This document shows, one piece after another, positions 49,292 to 61,042 of a stretch of 64,000 bases of DNA (positions are counted from its first letter, which is position 1; every line of letters begins with the position of its first letter). The stretch is from Serinicoccus chungangensis (lineage in GTDB: Bacteria; Actinomycetota; Actinomycetes; Actinomycetales; Dermatophilaceae), in assembly GCF_001483745.1 (NCBI RefSeq), contig NZ_LQBL01000002.1:1-64000 (forward strand). The letters are read 5' to 3'. Below the pieces are notes generated by a model that saw only the letters and a program-made list of their open reading frames with translations, had not been told where the DNA came from and made no database searches. The position numbers and the translations under genes are program-made.

Positions 49292-50137
49292 ATGGACCGG
49301 ACCAGCGCCTTCGAGGCGGAGCGGCCTCGGCTGACCCGCATCGCCACCCAGGTCCTGCGCGACCCCGCCGAGGCCCAGGACGTCGTCCAGACCGCCTGGC
49401 TGCGGCTGCACACTCACGGCGCGGCCGGCATCGAGAACCTGCCGGGCTGGCTCACCACCGTGACCGTGCGGCTGTGCCTGGACCGCCTGCGCGCGCGGGT
49501 GCCCGAGCCGGTCGACCACCGCGAGGCAGCGCCGCGCAGCGGACCCGACGCGGTCGAGGACCCGGCCGAGGAGGTGGTCCTCGCCGACACCGTCGGGGTC
49601 GCGCTCCAGGTGATGCTGGACCGGTTCACGCCGAGCGAGCGGGTGGCCTTCGTCCTGCACGACACCTTCGAGGTGGACTTCCCGACCATCGCCCAGATCC
49701 TGGGCCGCAGCCCGGCCGCCACACGCAAGCTGGCCTCGCGGGCCCGCGCCAAGGTCCGGCAGCCGGTCGCTCCGCAGCGGCGGGCCGACGCCGTCGTCGT
49801 GGACGCCTTCCTCGCCGCGGCGCGGCAGGGTGACGTCACCCGCCTGCTGGAGCTGCTGGCCCCGGACGCGCTGGTCCAGGGCGACGCGGCGGCCGTGGAG
49901 GTGGGCACGCCCGCCCGCATCGAGGGCCGCGAGGCCGTCGCGCGCATGTTCGACGGTGGGGCTGCCGCGGCGCTATCCGTCCTGGTGGACGACCGGCCCG
50001 GGGCCGCGTGGTTCCTGCGAGGTATGCCGCAGGTCGCCTTCGACTTCACCGTCCAGGACGGGCTCGTGCGGCGCATCGACCTCCGCGCCGACCCCGGGGT
50101 GCTCGCCTCCCTCCGCCGGCGCACCACCGCCTCCTGA
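49292..50137 (+). CDS. SigJ-like ECF sigma factor (ECF41 type) with C-terminal SnoaL-like domain
   Basis: A 281-residue sigma factor from ATG 49292 (MDRTSAFEAERPRLTRIATQ). Region 2 is VLRDPAEAQDVVQTAWLRLH with IENLPGWLTTVTVRLCLDRL. Region 4 is PSERVAFVLHDTFEVDFPTI, AQILGRSPAATRKLASRARA. The extra 100 residues (VVDAFLAAARQGDVTRLLEL, LLAPDALVQGD...) form the NTF2/SnoaL-like domain that in ECF41 members inhibits or tunes the sigma factor in place of an anti-sigma. The usual ECF41 partner (a carboxymuconolactone decarboxylase or oxidoreductase gene) is not adjacent. Confidence 0.9.
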   Translation: MDRTSAFEAERPRLTRIATQVLRDPAEAQDVVQTAWLRLHTHGAAGIENLPGWLTTVTVRLCLDRLRARVPEPVDHREAAPRSGPDAVEDPAEEVVLADTVGVALQVMLDRFTPSERVAFVLHDTFEVDFPTIAQILGRSPAATRKLASRARAKVRQPVAPQRRADAVVVDAFLAAARQGDVTRLLELLAPDALVQGDAAAVEVGTPARIEGREAVARMFDGGAAAALSVLVDDRPGAAWFLRGMPQVAFDFTVQDGLVRRIDLRADPGVLASLRRRTTAS

Positions 50138-50306
50138 CGGCGGGGGGGCGGCGGGGGGCGGCACCTGGGGGCCGGTTCGGCAGCTGGCAGCTGGGTGCTC
50201 ATCTGAGAGCCTCCTCGACGGGGCTGTCAGATGACCTACCGGCTGCAGGACGGCAGCGCGGCTCCCGTGGTGTCGTGGAGCGCACCCGTGCGGAGCCGGC
50301 CGCGGC
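50138..50306. other. Intergenic between convergent genes
   Basis: This is 169 bases between the convergent sigma factor and membrane-protein genes. It begins with a G-rich run after the sigma stop. No gene is seen, and no clear stem-loop could be assigned. Confidence 0.3.
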
Positions 50307-50738
50307 TCAGCGCTCCTCGAGGCGCCCCATGAGGACGGTGGAGACCACGGCGGCGACCCCCAGCACGAGCACGCCGGACCCGACCCACCAGGGCGCGAGC
50401 GGCAGCAGGGCGATGCCGAGCGGCACCATGAGGAAGTTGAACGCGATCGCCGGTGCCTGCGCGCGCGGGTGCCGCCGCAGCAGGCCCAGGCTGGTGTAGC
50501 CCAGGCCGATGACGAAGACCACCATCGTCACGACCGACATGATGACGACGATGAGGTCCTGGCCCTCCCCCAGCGCCAGCTCGACGAGGTAGAACACCGC
50601 GAACCCGGTGACGACCAGAGCCTCCAGGGCGACCAGCCCCGCGGCGAGACGGCCGGCGGTGCGCTGGCGCGGGGTCGGCGGGTCGAGCGGCCGGGGCCCA
50701 GGCTCGGGTCCGGGCGATGACGGGGAGGACGCGCTCAC
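50307..50738 (-). CDS. Hypothetical membrane protein
   Basis: A 143-residue protein from GTG 50738. A Pro/Ser-rich N-terminus (SASSPSSPGPEPGPRPLDPP) precedes four hydrophobic segments: AAGLVALEALVVTGFAVFYL, LIVVIMSVVTMVVFVIGLGY, AFNFLMVPLGIALLPLAPWW and VGSGVLVLGVAAVVSTVLMG, and a short charged end. A longer frame upstream is a shadow of the acetyltransferase. No family was recognised; small four-segment proteins with this layout are common in the Micrococcales. Confidence 0.75.
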   Translation of the reverse strand: MSASSPSSPGPEPGPRPLDPPTPRQRTAGRLAAGLVALEALVVTGFAVFYLVELALGEGQDLIVVIMSVVTMVVFVIGLGYTSLGLLRRHPRAQAPAIAFNFLMVPLGIALLPLAPWWVGSGVLVLGVAAVVSTVLMGRLEER

Positions 50739-50808
50739 CCTCCCATCGTAGGTTCGCGCCGACCCGTCCCGAGGGCGCGGCCCCGACCTGGTGGCAGGGC
50801 CGGGCCCC

Positions 50809-51606
50809 CTACGCCGGCTCCGGGGCCGTGGCGAGCTCACGGGTGTGGAAGCGGTGCGCCACGGCATACCCCAGCCGCTCGTAGAGCGCCAGGGCCTCCC
50901 GGTTGTCGGTGAGGACGCCCAGCGTCGCCACCCCGGCCTCCTGGACCGCGCGGGCGGTGAGCTCGAGGGTGAGCAGCTCGCCGATGCCCTGCCCGCGCCG
51001 GTCGGGGCGGACGAGGATGCCCGCCAGGTGCGGCATGCCGGAGGCCAGCTCGTGCAGGGCGCCCACGGCGACGGTCCCCCCGGCGCGGTCCTGCACGGCG
51101 AGCCAGGTCGTGGCGAACCCCCACCCGGGGAAGCCGAGGTAGCGGCCCTGCGTGTAGGCCGCCCCGAAGGCCTCGATGGCCTCGGCGTCGTCGCGGTCGT
51201 CGAGCTCCTGGACCCCCAGGCCGCGCTGCGCCAGGAGCCCCTGCGCGTCCGTGCCCGGAGCCTGCTCGGTCCACAGGAACGACCAGCGTTCGGAGCCGGA
51301 GCAGGCGTAGGGGTCCGGGACGGACAGCGGCCGCTCCTGACCGGTGGAGAACCACTCCAGCGCCAGGTCCGTGCCGCCGGCCTCAAGGATGGCCTGCAGG
51401 GCGCAGGTCTCGGCGGACGACCCCGACCCGGCCCCGACGACCGCCGCGCCGCCCCAGTGGCCGGAGCCCGGGCGCCACGGACCCACGCACGCCCAGCCCT
51501 CGGGCGCGGCGACGGCCACGATCTCGTTGCTCGTGGCGAAACGCACGAACGGGTCGTGGCGGGAGATCTCGAGCAGCTCGTCACGGTCGACCTGGCTCCA
51601 TGTCAC
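50809..51606 (-). CDS. GNAT-family N-acetyltransferase
   Basis: A 265-residue protein from GTG 51606. The C-terminal half is a GNAT domain: motif D/A with LAGILVRPDRRGQGIGELLT (the R-x-x-G-x-G/A acetyl-CoA loop), ATLGVLTDNREALALYERLG (motif B), ending with a Y-x-x-A-H-R-F-H-T strand. The N-terminal half (HDPFVRFATSNEIVAVAAPE) is degenerate GNAT-like, so it may be a tandem-domain enzyme. Substrate unknown. Confidence 0.88.
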   Translation of the reverse strand: MTWSQVDRDELLEISRHDPFVRFATSNEIVAVAAPEGWACVGPWRPGSGHWGGAAVVGAGSGSSAETCALQAILEAGGTDLALEWFSTGQERPLSVPDPYACSGSERWSFLWTEQAPGTDAQGLLAQRGLGVQELDDRDDAEAIEAFGAAYTQGRYLGFPGWGFATTWLAVQDRAGGTVAVGALHELASGMPHLAGILVRPDRRGQGIGELLTLELTARAVQEAGVATLGVLTDNREALALYERLGYAVAHRFHTRELATAPEPA

Positions 51607-51726
51607 GGGCGGTAGCCTGCCACAGCCCGGGGACACGGTGCCGATCCCCCAGGGGTATGCCGTCGCATCCGCGGCCGGACAGGCGCGGCTCGCGCTGCGG
51701 CGGTGGCTCGCCTAGGCTCGACCCTT

Positions 51727-52332
51727 GTGAACGCCGCCGCCAAGAGGATCGCCCTGGAGACCCTGGGCTGGACCGTCCTCGTCGCCGGCATCCTCATGCT
51801 CCTGCTGCCCGGCCCCGGCCTGCTGGGCACCTTCGCGGGCCTCTGGATCCTGTCGACCCAGTACGCCTGGGCCCGCCGGTGGACCAACCCGGTGAAGATC
51901 CGGGCGCTGCGCGCCGCCTCAGAGGGGGTGGAGACGATCCCGCGGATCGCCCTCTCGGTCCTCATCACGGCGGGCCTGGTCGGGGTCGCGGTCGGGTGGC
52001 TGATGGCGCCGCCGCCCCCGGGCTGGTGGCCGGTGGACGAGCGCTGGTGGCTCTTCGGCGGCCGGCCGGTGGCCATCACCATGCTCGCCTCGTGCGCGAT
52101 CGCCATCGGGCTGCTGGCGTACAGCGTGTGGCGGTTCTACGGCAAGCCGGAGGCCCGGGCCGAGGTCGACCGGATGGAGGCCGACCACAAGGCTGCGGTC
52201 GCCCGGGAGCGGCGCCGCGAGGCCCGCGAGGAGCACCAGGAGGCGCGGGAGGCCACCGTGGAGGCGGCTGCGGCCGACCGTGTCGCCGACGCCTCCGAGG
52301 CTGCCGCCGACCGACGCGAGGCCTCGGCCTGA
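51727..52332 (+). CDS. PGPGW-family (TIGR02611-like) membrane protein
   Basis: A 201-residue protein from GTG 51727 (VNAAAKRIALETLGWTVLVA). The first membrane segment contains ILMLLLPGPGLLGTFAGLWI, the P-G-P-G motif that names the family, followed by LSTQYAWARRWTNPVKIRAL. Two more segments (IALSVLITAGLVGVAVGWLM; AITMLASCAIAIGLLAYSVW) precede a charged Glu/Arg/Ala helix. Function unknown. It is convergent with miaB. Confidence 0.82.
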   Translation: MNAAAKRIALETLGWTVLVAGILMLLLPGPGLLGTFAGLWILSTQYAWARRWTNPVKIRALRAASEGVETIPRIALSVLITAGLVGVAVGWLMAPPPPGWWPVDERWWLFGGRPVAITMLASCAIAIGLLAYSVWRFYGKPEARAEVDRMEADHKAAVARERRREAREEHQEAREATVEAAAADRVADASEAAADRREASA

Positions 52333-52336
52333 GCCG

Positions 52337-53884
52337 TCAGTCCGTCGGGCAGCAGGGGGCGACGGCCGCCGGCACCGGGGCGGGTGCACCCACGGTGGGG
52401 ATGCCGAGGCTCACCGCCGGCTTCTTCACCCCACCGGGGGTGCCGCCCTCCTGGAGCGCCGCCCAGGCGTCCCCGCCCGGGGTGCGGCGCACGGCATACA
52501 CCCCGCCCTGGACGCCGGAGTCGGCGACGAGGTGGTGGGGGGCGCCGTAGGTGACCTCGACGGTGACCATGTCGCCGGGCCGCGGCCGCTCCGCGCCCTC
52601 GGGCACCGCGAAGTGGACCAGCCGGTTGTCGCGGGCCCGGCCGGACAGCCGGTGGGTCTCGGCGTCCTTGCGGCCCTCGCCGGGCGCGACGAGCACCTCG
52701 ACCTCGCGTCCCTCGATCTCCCGGTTGCCGGCCCAGGAGGCCTCCTCCTGCACCTCGATGAGCCGGTCGAAGCGCTCCTGGACGACCTCCTTGGGGATCT
52801 GGTCGTCCATCTCGGCGGCCGGGGTCCCCGGGCGGATGGAGTACTGGAAGGTGAAGGCGCTGGAGAACCGGGAGGCGCGCACGACGTCGAGGGTGCCCTG
52901 GAAGTCCTGCTCGGTCTCACCGGGGAAGCCGACGATGAGGTCGGTGGTGATGGCGGCCTGCGGGATCTGCTCGCGCACCCGGTCCAGGATGCCGAGGAAC
53001 CTCTCGCTGCGGTAGGACCGCCGCATGGCCTTGAGCACCCGGTCCGAGCCGGACTGCAGCGGCATGTGCAGGCTGGGCATGACGTTGGGGGTCTGCGCCA
53101 TGGCCGCGATGACGTCGTCGGTGAACGCCGCCGGGTGCGGTGAGGTGAAGCGGACCCGCTCCAGGCCCGGGATCTCGCCGCACGAGCGCAGCAGCTTGCC
53201 GAAGGCCAGCCGGTCGCCGAACTCCACGCCGTAGGTGTTGACGTTCTGGCCCAGCAGGGTGACCTCGACCACGCCCTGGGCGACCAGCGCCTCGATCTCG
53301 GCCAGGATCTCGCCGGGGCGGCGGTCCTTCTCCTTGCCCCGCAGCGCCGGCACGATGCAGAAGGTGCAGGTGTTGTTGCAGCCGACCGAGATGGACACCC
53401 AGGCGGAGTATGCCGAGTCGCGCCGGGTCGGCAGCGTCGAGGGGAAGGTCTCGAGGGACTCGAGGATCTCGACCTCGGCCGCCTTGTTGTGCCGGGCGCG
53501 GTCGAGCAGGGCCGGCAGCGAGCCGACGTTGTGGGTGCCGAAGACGACGTCCACCCAGGGCGCCCGCTCGACGATGGTGGAGCGGTCCTTCTGCGCCAGG
53601 CACCCACCCACGGCGATCTGCATGCCGGGGTTGGCCTGCTTGGCCGGGCGCAGCTGGCCCAGGTTGCCGTAGAGCTTGTTGGCGGCGTTCTCGCGGACGG
53701 CGCAGGTGTTGAGGACGACGACGTCGGCGACCTCGGGACGGTGCTCCCCCGGGAGGCTGGCGAGGTCGACGTAGCCGGCCGTCTCCAGGAGGCCGGCGAG
53801 CCGTTCGGAGTCGTGGACGTTCATCTGGCACCCGTGGGTGCGCACGTCGTAGGTCCTGGTGCTGGTGCTGGTCGTCGTGCTCAT
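52337..53884 (-). CDS. miaB: tRNA-2-methylthio-N6-dimethylallyladenosine synthase
   Basis: A 515-residue radical-SAM methylthiotransferase. The N-terminal UPF0004 domain has [40 protein letters not shown] and [19 protein letters not shown], whose three Cys hold the second cluster. The radical-SAM motif is [20 protein letters not shown] (CxxxCxxC), followed by [25 protein letters not shown] domain ends at about residue 450 ([20 protein letters not shown]). The last 60 residues are a variable Pro/Ala-rich tail. It modifies A37 of tRNAs that read UNN codons. Confidence 0.96.
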   Translation of the reverse strand: MSTTTSTSTRTYDVRTHGCQMNVHDSERLAGLLETAGYVDLASLPGEHRPEVADVVVLNTCAVRENAANKLYGNLGQLRPAKQANPGMQIAVGGCLAQKDRSTIVERAPWVDVVFGTHNVGSLPALLDRARHNKAAEVEILESLETFPSTLPTRRDSAYSAWVSISVGCNNTCTFCIVPALRGKEKDRRPGEILAEIEALVAQGVVEVTLLGQNVNTYGVEFGDRLAFGKLLRSCGEIPGLERVRFTSPHPAAFTDDVIAAMAQTPNVMPSLHMPLQSGSDRVLKAMRRSYRSERFLGILDRVREQIPQAAITTDLIVGFPGETEQDFQGTLDVVRASRFSSAFTFQYSIRPGTPAAEMDDQIPKEVVQERFDRLIEVQEEASWAGNREIEGREVEVLVAPGEGRKDAETHRLSGRARDNRLVHFAVPEGAERPRPGDMVTVEVTYGAPHHLVADSGVQGGVYAVRRTPGGDAWAALQEGGTPGGVKKPAVSLGIPTVGAPAPVPAAVAPCCPTD

Positions 53885-53912
53885 GGCCCTCCTAGGGTAC
53901 GCGCCGCGCAGC

Positions 53913-54659
53913 TCACCCCAGCCAGGTCAGCAGGCCCCGGACCAGGGCGACCAGACCCCCCGTCGCGGCGACGGCGATGGCGACCCGGCGGGCCGTCCGC
54001 AGGCTCACCCGGTCGCTGACGGCGGAGCCCGCCCAGATGCCGACCGGCACCGCGGCGCACAGCACCACCCAGGTCCACGCGGGCACGACGCCGCCGGACG
54101 GGGTGGCGCCCACCGCGACCTTGATGACGACCGAGGCGGTGTTCGCCAGCAGGAAGATCGGCTGCAGGGTCGCGGCGAAGGAGCGCTGGTCCCAGCGGGA
54201 GGCGACGGCGTACACCGCCATGGCCGGCCCGGCCACACCGGAGGTGGTGTTCATGAACCCGGCGACCGCGCCCGAGACGACGACCGCTCCGCGACCGGTC
54301 ACCGCCGGCTGGCGACGGGTGCCCACCACGGCGGTGATGGCGACCAGCACGCTGGCCCCCAGCACGACGTCCAGCACGGCGACGGGGACGTGCCGCACCA
54401 CGAGGGCCCCGGCGAGCGAGCCGACGAGCAGCAGCGGCACGAGCGTGCGGAACCGGCGCCAGTCCACGTCGCCGCGCAGCATCACGGCGAGGATCGCCGC
54501 CGCCACGATCGCCGCGACGTTGGAGACCATGACGCCGGCCACCGGTCCGATGAGCACCGAGGCCACCGGGGCCACGCTCATCCCGAGACCCATGCCGGCC
54601 ACCCGCTGGAGGGCAGCACCGAGCGCCACGGCGGCGATGACGAGCACGGCGAAGGTCAT
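53913..54659 (-). CDS. TauE/SafE (TSUP) family transporter
   Basis: A 248-residue membrane protein with about seven to eight transmembrane segments. The TSUP repeat pattern is seen twice: [20 protein letters not shown] and [20 protein letters not shown], each with a Gly-rich half-helix. [20 protein letters not shown] and [20 protein letters not shown] match the family. Known members export sulfite, sulfoacetate or similar anions; the substrate here is open. It starts at ATG 54659; longer frames upstream are non-native. Confidence 0.88.
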   Translation of the reverse strand: MTFAVLVIAAVALGAALQRVAGMGLGMSVAPVASVLIGPVAGVMVSNVAAIVAAAILAVMLRGDVDWRRFRTLVPLLLVGSLAGALVVRHVPVAVLDVVLGASVLVAITAVVGTRRQPAVTGRGAVVVSGAVAGFMNTTSGVAGPAMAVYAVASRWDQRSFAATLQPIFLLANTASVVIKVAVGATPSGGVVPAWTWVVLCAAVPVGIWAGSAVSDRVSLRTARRVAIAVAATGGLVALVRGLLTWLG

Positions 54660-54771
54660 ACCGCGCAGTCTGCTCCACGGTCCGGGCTCGGGCTGCCGCG
54701 GGGAGCGTCCCGGCGCTACTGTGTGCCACAGCAGTCGCGAGCGAAGGAGCCGCGAGCGAAGGAGCACCGCC

Positions 54772-55182
54772 ATGAGCGACCAGGCCGACCGCGAGACCAT
54801 CGGTGACGACCTCGGGGTGTGGAGCATCGACGCGGAGGACCAGCTGCAGCCCGAGGACACGCTCGACGGGGAGGGCGACGTGCTGGACCGCGGCTACCAG
54901 ACCGGCGAGCACTACGTCGGCTCGTCGGCGTTCGGGGTGACGGCGGACGAGCAGTCCCACGAGGAGAGCATCGCCCAGCGCGAGCGTCAGGAGGAGTCGC
55001 CGCGGTGGGCCGACCGGCACCGCCCGGACGGGGAGGCCCGGGAGATCGCCCGGGAGTGCCGGACCACCAGCTGGGACTCCCCCGAGGAGTCGGCCATGCA
55101 CTACCTGAACGAGGACGACGAGGAGCTCACCGAGGTGGAGTGGATGCCCTCGGACGAGCCCCAGCGCGGCGAGGACGAGTAG
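54772..55182 (+). CDS. DUF5709 protein
   Basis: A 136-residue, strongly acidic soluble protein. It has WSIDAEDQLQPEDTLDGEGD, VLDRGYQTGEHYVGSSAFGV, SHEESIAQRERQEESPRWAD and a C-terminal EESAMHYLNEDDEELTEVEW. The L-x-P-x-D-T-L-x-G and D-x-L-D-x-G-Y elements are those of DUF5709 of Actinobacteria. No function is known. A GGAG lies eight bases before the ATG. It is convergent with recX. Confidence 0.8.
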   Translation: MSDQADRETIGDDLGVWSIDAEDQLQPEDTLDGEGDVLDRGYQTGEHYVGSSAFGVTADEQSHEESIAQRERQEESPRWADRHRPDGEAREIARECRTTSWDSPEESAMHYLNEDDEELTEVEWMPSDEPQRGEDE

Positions 55183-55223
55183 CCGCCCGACGAGGTCACG
55201 TCCTCGCACCGCGCCCTGGAGGC

Positions 55224-55874
55224 TCAGTCCCTCCCGTGCTCGGGCAGGTCGTCCAGCGCCTCCCGGACGACCTGGTAGGACACCCCCGCGCCGTAGCCCT
55301 TGCGGGCGAGGAACGCGGCCAACCGACGGGTCTGGACCTCGCGGCCGAGGCCCCGCATGGAGCGCAGCCGGCGCGCCACCAGGGCCCTCGCCTGCTCCTT
55401 CTCCTGCTCCGGGTCGATGTCCTCCAGGGTGGCGTCCACCAGCTCGTCCGCCACGCCCTTCTGCCGCAGCTCCTGCCGCAGCGCGGTCGCCGCCAGGCCC
55501 TTGGTCTCCTGCTTGGACCGGACGTACATCTCCGCGTAGGCCTCGTCGTCCACGAGCCCCACCTCGCTCATCCGGTCCAGCACGCGGGCAGCCACCTGAG
55601 GGTCGCAGTCGCGGTCGCGCAGCTTGTCCTCGAGCTGGCGGCGGGTGCGCGGCCCCATGGCGAGCTGGCGCAGGACGATCTTGCGAGCCACGGCGTGGGG
55701 GTCGGGCTCGGACGACGAGACGGCCGGCCCGGGCGAGGACGTGCCCCGCCCTCCCGACGGCTTGGTCCGACCGGACCGCTGCACGCCGGCCGCGCCGAGC
55801 CCGTAGACGCTGGCGGCGTCCTCGGCCTCGGCCAGCGCCTCACGTGCCGCGGACAGCCGGTCTGCGCCGGACAT
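55224..55874 (-). CDS. recX: Regulatory protein RecX
   Basis: A 216-residue RecX with three three-helix repeats: DPHAVARKIVLRQLAMGPRT, then VAARVLDRMSEVGLVDDEAY, AEMYVRSKQETKGLAATAL, RQELRQKGVADELVDATLED and QTRRLAAFLARKGYGAGVSY. The N-terminal 60 residues are a variable extension. The start codon overlaps the recA stop (TGATG), so recX is translated with recA and limits RecA filament growth. Confidence 0.93.
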   Translation of the reverse strand: MSGADRLSAAREALAEAEDAASVYGLGAAGVQRSGRTKPSGGRGTSSPGPAVSSSEPDPHAVARKIVLRQLAMGPRTRRQLEDKLRDRDCDPQVAARVLDRMSEVGLVDDEAYAEMYVRSKQETKGLAATALRQELRQKGVADELVDATLEDIDPEQEKEQARALVARRLRSMRGLGREVQTRRLAAFLARKGYGAGVSYQVVREALDDLPEHGRD

Positions 55875-56968
55875 CAGAAGTCGACCGAGACCTCACCGGT
55901 GACCGGGTCCACGCCGTCCGGGAGGTCCTCGGCGGCCGGGGCCGCGCCGATGCCGAGCTTGGTCTTGATGTTGCGGTCGATGGTGTCGGCGATGTCCGGG
56001 TTGTCCTTGAGGAACTGCCGGGCGTTCTCCTTGCCCTGCCCCATCTGCTCGCCCTCGTAGGTGTACCAGGCTCCCGACTTGCGGACGAAGCCGTGCTCCA
56101 CCCCCATGTCGATGAGACCACCCTCGCGGGAGATGCCCTGACCGTAGAGGATGTCGAACTCGGCCTGCTTGAACGGCGGGGACACCTTGTTCTTGACGAT
56201 CTTGGCCCGGGTGCGGTTGCCGACCGCGTCGGTGCCGTCCTTGAGCGTCTCGATGCGTCGCACGTCGATGCGCACCGAGGCGTAGAACTTCAGCGCCTTG
56301 CCGCCGGTCGTCGTCTCCGGCGAGCCGAACATCACACCGATCTTCTCGCGCAGCTGGTTGATGAAGATGGCCGTGGTCCCGGTGGTGCTCAGGGCGCCGG
56401 TGATCTTGCGCAGGGCCTGGCTCATGAGCCGCGCCTGCAGACCCACGTGGCTGTCCCCCATCTCGCCCTCGATCTCCGCACGCGGCACCAGGGCCGCCAC
56501 CGAGTCGATGACGATGATGTCGAGGGCGCCGGAGCGGATGAGCATGTCGGCGATCTCCAGGGCCTGCTCACCGGTGTCCGGCTGGGAGACCAGGAGGGCG
56601 TCGGTGTCGACACCGAGCTTCTTGGCGTACTCCGGGTCGAGGGCGTGCTCGGCGTCGATGAAGGCCGCGATGCCGCCGCCCTTCTGGGCGTTGGCCACGG
56701 CGTGCAGGGCGACCGTGGTCTTCCCGCTGCTCTCCGGGCCGTAGATCTCCACGACACGACCACGGGGCAGCCCGCCTACACCCAGCGCGACGTCCAGCGC
56801 GATGGCCCCGGTCGGGATGACCTGGATCGGGGGACGCTCCTCGTCCCCCAGGCGCATGACCGAGCCCTTGCCGTGCTGCTTCTCGATCTGGGCCATCACC
56901 GTGTCGAGAGCCCTGAACCGGTCGGTGTCGACCCCGGTCGTCCTGCTCGTCTTGCTGGCCTGTGCCAT
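55874..56968 (-). CDS. recA: Recombinase A
   Basis: A 364-residue RecA without intein. Walker [24 protein letters not shown]-like [20 protein letters not shown], Walker [21 protein letters not shown], loop L1 [20 protein letters not shown], and the filament/loop region [40 protein letters not shown] are all normal. The acidic C-terminus ends [13 protein letters not shown]. It drives strand exchange and stimulates LexA self-cleavage. Upstream there are a PafBC-type promoter (57056-57078) and a LexA-like box (57146-57161). Confidence 0.98.
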   Translation of the reverse strand: MAQASKTSRTTGVDTDRFRALDTVMAQIEKQHGKGSVMRLGDEERPPIQVIPTGAIALDVALGVGGLPRGRVVEIYGPESSGKTTVALHAVANAQKGGGIAAFIDAEHALDPEYAKKLGVDTDALLVSQPDTGEQALEIADMLIRSGALDIIVIDSVAALVPRAEIEGEMGDSHVGLQARLMSQALRKITGALSTTGTTAIFINQLREKIGVMFGSPETTTGGKALKFYASVRIDVRRIETLKDGTDAVGNRTRAKIVKNKVSPPFKQAEFDILYGQGISREGGLIDMGVEHGFVRKSGAWYTYEGEQMGQGKENARQFLKDNPDIADTIDRNIKTKLGIGAAPAAEDLPDGVDPVTGEVSVDF

Positions 56969-57055
56969 GCGGTGCTCCTTCGTCTCGTGGCGGGCGCGCC
57001 TACCTTCGACCGACCCGCGGACCTCCCCCGGTGGGCGATCCGATGTCTGCGTCAG

Positions 57056-57078
57056 ACGCTAGGCGCCACCCCCGACAT
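57056..57078 (-). promoter_or_regulatory. PafBC-type (RecA-NDp) promoter of recA
   Basis: On the minus strand the site reads TGTCGGGGGTGGCGCCTAGC. Aligned without gaps to the mycobacterial RecA-NDp motif, it keeps TGTC-x-G-x-GG near the -26 side and CTAG-x-GT at the -10 side with identical spacing. It lies 88-110 bases before the recA ATG and would give LexA-independent DNA-damage induction. Confidence 0.6.
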
Positions 57079-57145
57079 ACCTCGCCGTCCACCCACCGTT
57101 CTGTGGACGACGGTGCCGGTCGGCGACACCATGTGGACACCGTAA

Positions 57146-57161
57146 TCGAAAACCTGTACGA
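57146..57161. promoter_or_regulatory. Candidate LexA box upstream of recA
   Basis: TCGAAAACCTGTACGA matches the actinobacterial SOS consensus TCGAAC-N4-GTTCGA at 10 of 12 defined positions and is symmetric apart from the two A substitutions. It lies 178 bases before recA and behind the NYN gene terminator. Confidence 0.55.
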
Positions 57162-57170
57162 CATCACGCA

Positions 57171-57199
57171 GCGGGGGCCGCGCGTGTCGCGGCCCCCGC
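57171..57199 (-). terminator. Terminator of the NYN-domain gene
   Basis: GCGGGGGCCGCG and CGCGGCCCCCGC pair perfectly across a five-base loop, 17 bases after the stop codon of the NYN gene. It separates that gene from the recA control region. Confidence 0.85.
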
Positions 57200-57215
57200 C
57201 GGCCGGGGTCGACCC

Positions 57216-58319
57216 TCAGACCACCGTGACGACGTACCCCGTCCCGCGACGGGTGAGCTTCACCAGCCCCGCCGCCGCCGCGCCCTTGCAGAACTGCAGG
57301 AACGAGCCGTAGCCGAGCGGCTTCTCCGAGAACCCCTCGCGACGGGCCCGCACGTGGTCCTTGAGCCCGGACAGCTCCACGCCCGAGCCGTCGTCCAGCT
57401 CGGCCACCGTCTGCCGCAGCAGCGCGAAGGCCTCCTGCCGCCCACCCTCCTCGGGCAGCGTCACCTCGGGGTCGCCCTTGGCCGGACCGGGGCTGAGCTC
57501 GATGATGCCCCGCCCGGCGAGGTGGTCGAGCAGCTCGCCGAAGGCGCGGAAGCCGTAGGCCGCCTCGGAGAACGTCGAGTCCTTGCGCACCAGGGTGCGC
57601 TTGAGGACGGACGCGGTCACCGCTCCCCCGGAGCTGCGCTGCAGCCCCGAGACGGTCTGGGCCACCAGCGAGGCGAGGTCCGTGGTGGGCTCCTCCTCCG
57701 TCTCCTCGTGCTCGGGCTCGGGCTGGGGCTCCGGCGCGGCCGGCTCTGCCGGCGGTGTCGCGGAGCCCTTGGTCGGGCCGCCGCGCCCGCGGCCCCGACC
57801 CCGGCCCGTGGAGGTGTCGCCCCGTGGTGCGCCGGCCCCGGCCGGGACCACCCCGTCGAGGTCGTCGTAGTAGAGGAACTCGTCGCACGCCGGGGGCAGC
57901 ATCGTCGACGTCGAGTCGCGGACGCCGAAGCCGATGACCCGCTTGTTGAGCTCGCGCAGCTTGTGCACGAGGGGGGTGAAGTCGCTGTCCCCGGTGCAGA
58001 TGGCGAAGGTCGTGATGTAGTCACGCTCGTAGGCGGTCTCGATCGCGTCGACGGCCATCTTGATGTCCGCGGCGTTCTTGCGCGAGGCGCCCATGCGCTG
58101 GGTCATCTCGATGAGCTCCACGTGGTTGCGGGTGAGCATCCGACGGTCCTCGTCGAAGTAGGACCAGTCCGCGTAGGCCCGTCGCGTCACCACCCTGCCC
58201 CGCTCCGCGAGCGCGTCGGCCACCGGCCGCAGGTCGAAGGGCACCCCCAGGTGGTCGCGCGAGCCCAGCGCGAGGTTCTCGTAGTCGATGAGCAGCGCGA
58301 TCCGGTCCTCGTCATCCAT
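57216..58319 (-). CDS. NYN-domain RNase-like protein with two OST-HTH/LOTUS domains
   Basis: A 367-residue protein. The N-terminal NYN (PIN-like, LabA/MARF1 type) domain starts DDEDRIALLIDYENLALGSR with the acidic D-Y-E-N motif, continues with NAADIKMAVDAIETAYERDY and the second acidic cluster FAICTGDSDFTPLVHKLREL, giving four candidate metal-binding Asp. A basic linker RGRGRGRGGPTKG follows. The C-terminus has two LOTUS-like domains (ASLVAQTVSGLQRSSGGAVT... and VELSGLKDHVRARREGFSEK, SYGSFLQFCKG). LOTUS domains bind RNA or G-quadruplexes. A role in RNA processing is inferred. Confidence 0.9.
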   Translation of the reverse strand: MDDEDRIALLIDYENLALGSRDHLGVPFDLRPVADALAERGRVVTRRAYADWSYFDEDRRMLTRNHVELIEMTQRMGASRKNAADIKMAVDAIETAYERDYITTFAICTGDSDFTPLVHKLRELNKRVIGFGVRDSTSTMLPPACDEFLYYDDLDGVVPAGAGAPRGDTSTGRGRGRGRGGPTKGSATPPAEPAAPEPQPEPEHEETEEEPTTDLASLVAQTVSGLQRSSGGAVTASVLKRTLVRKDSTFSEAAYGFRAFGELLDHLAGRGIIELSPGPAKGDPEVTLPEEGGRQEAFALLRQTVAELDDGSGVELSGLKDHVRARREGFSEKPLGYGSFLQFCKGAAAAGLVKLTRRGTGYVVTVV

Positions 58320-58483
58320 GCACCCGAGGGTATGCCCCGCCCGCCCCGCACCGGTCCACGGCGCCGGGCACGGGATTCCCCGGCGTCAAGGGACCCCGCC
58401 CGCTCCCTCTAGACTGGCTCACCGCACCCCGGCCAGGACGCCGCCGTCCGGCTGCCACGTCATACCCCTGCTCAGGAAGTCCC

Positions 58484-60885
<2,402 letters not shown>

Positions 60886-60892
60886 AGGCCGG

Positions 60893-61042
60893 CCCGAGGT
60901 CGGGCCGGCCCCATGGCGGCCGGTCCCGCCGAGGTCGGGCCGGCCCGAGGGCGGGCCGGTCTCGCCGAGGTCGGGCCGGCCCCATGGCGGCGGGTCTCGC
61001 CGAAGACGACGCAGTCCGATGACGGCCGGTTCCGTCGAGGGC
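60893..61042. repeat. Low-complexity tandem GGCCGG/CCGAGG repeat cluster
   Basis: Short units such as CCGAGGTCGGGCCGGCCC and CCATGGCGGCCGGTC recur several times with small changes downstream of asd. It is non-coding. It may act as a complex terminator for lysC-asd and merges into the 225-bp repeat that follows. Confidence 0.6.
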
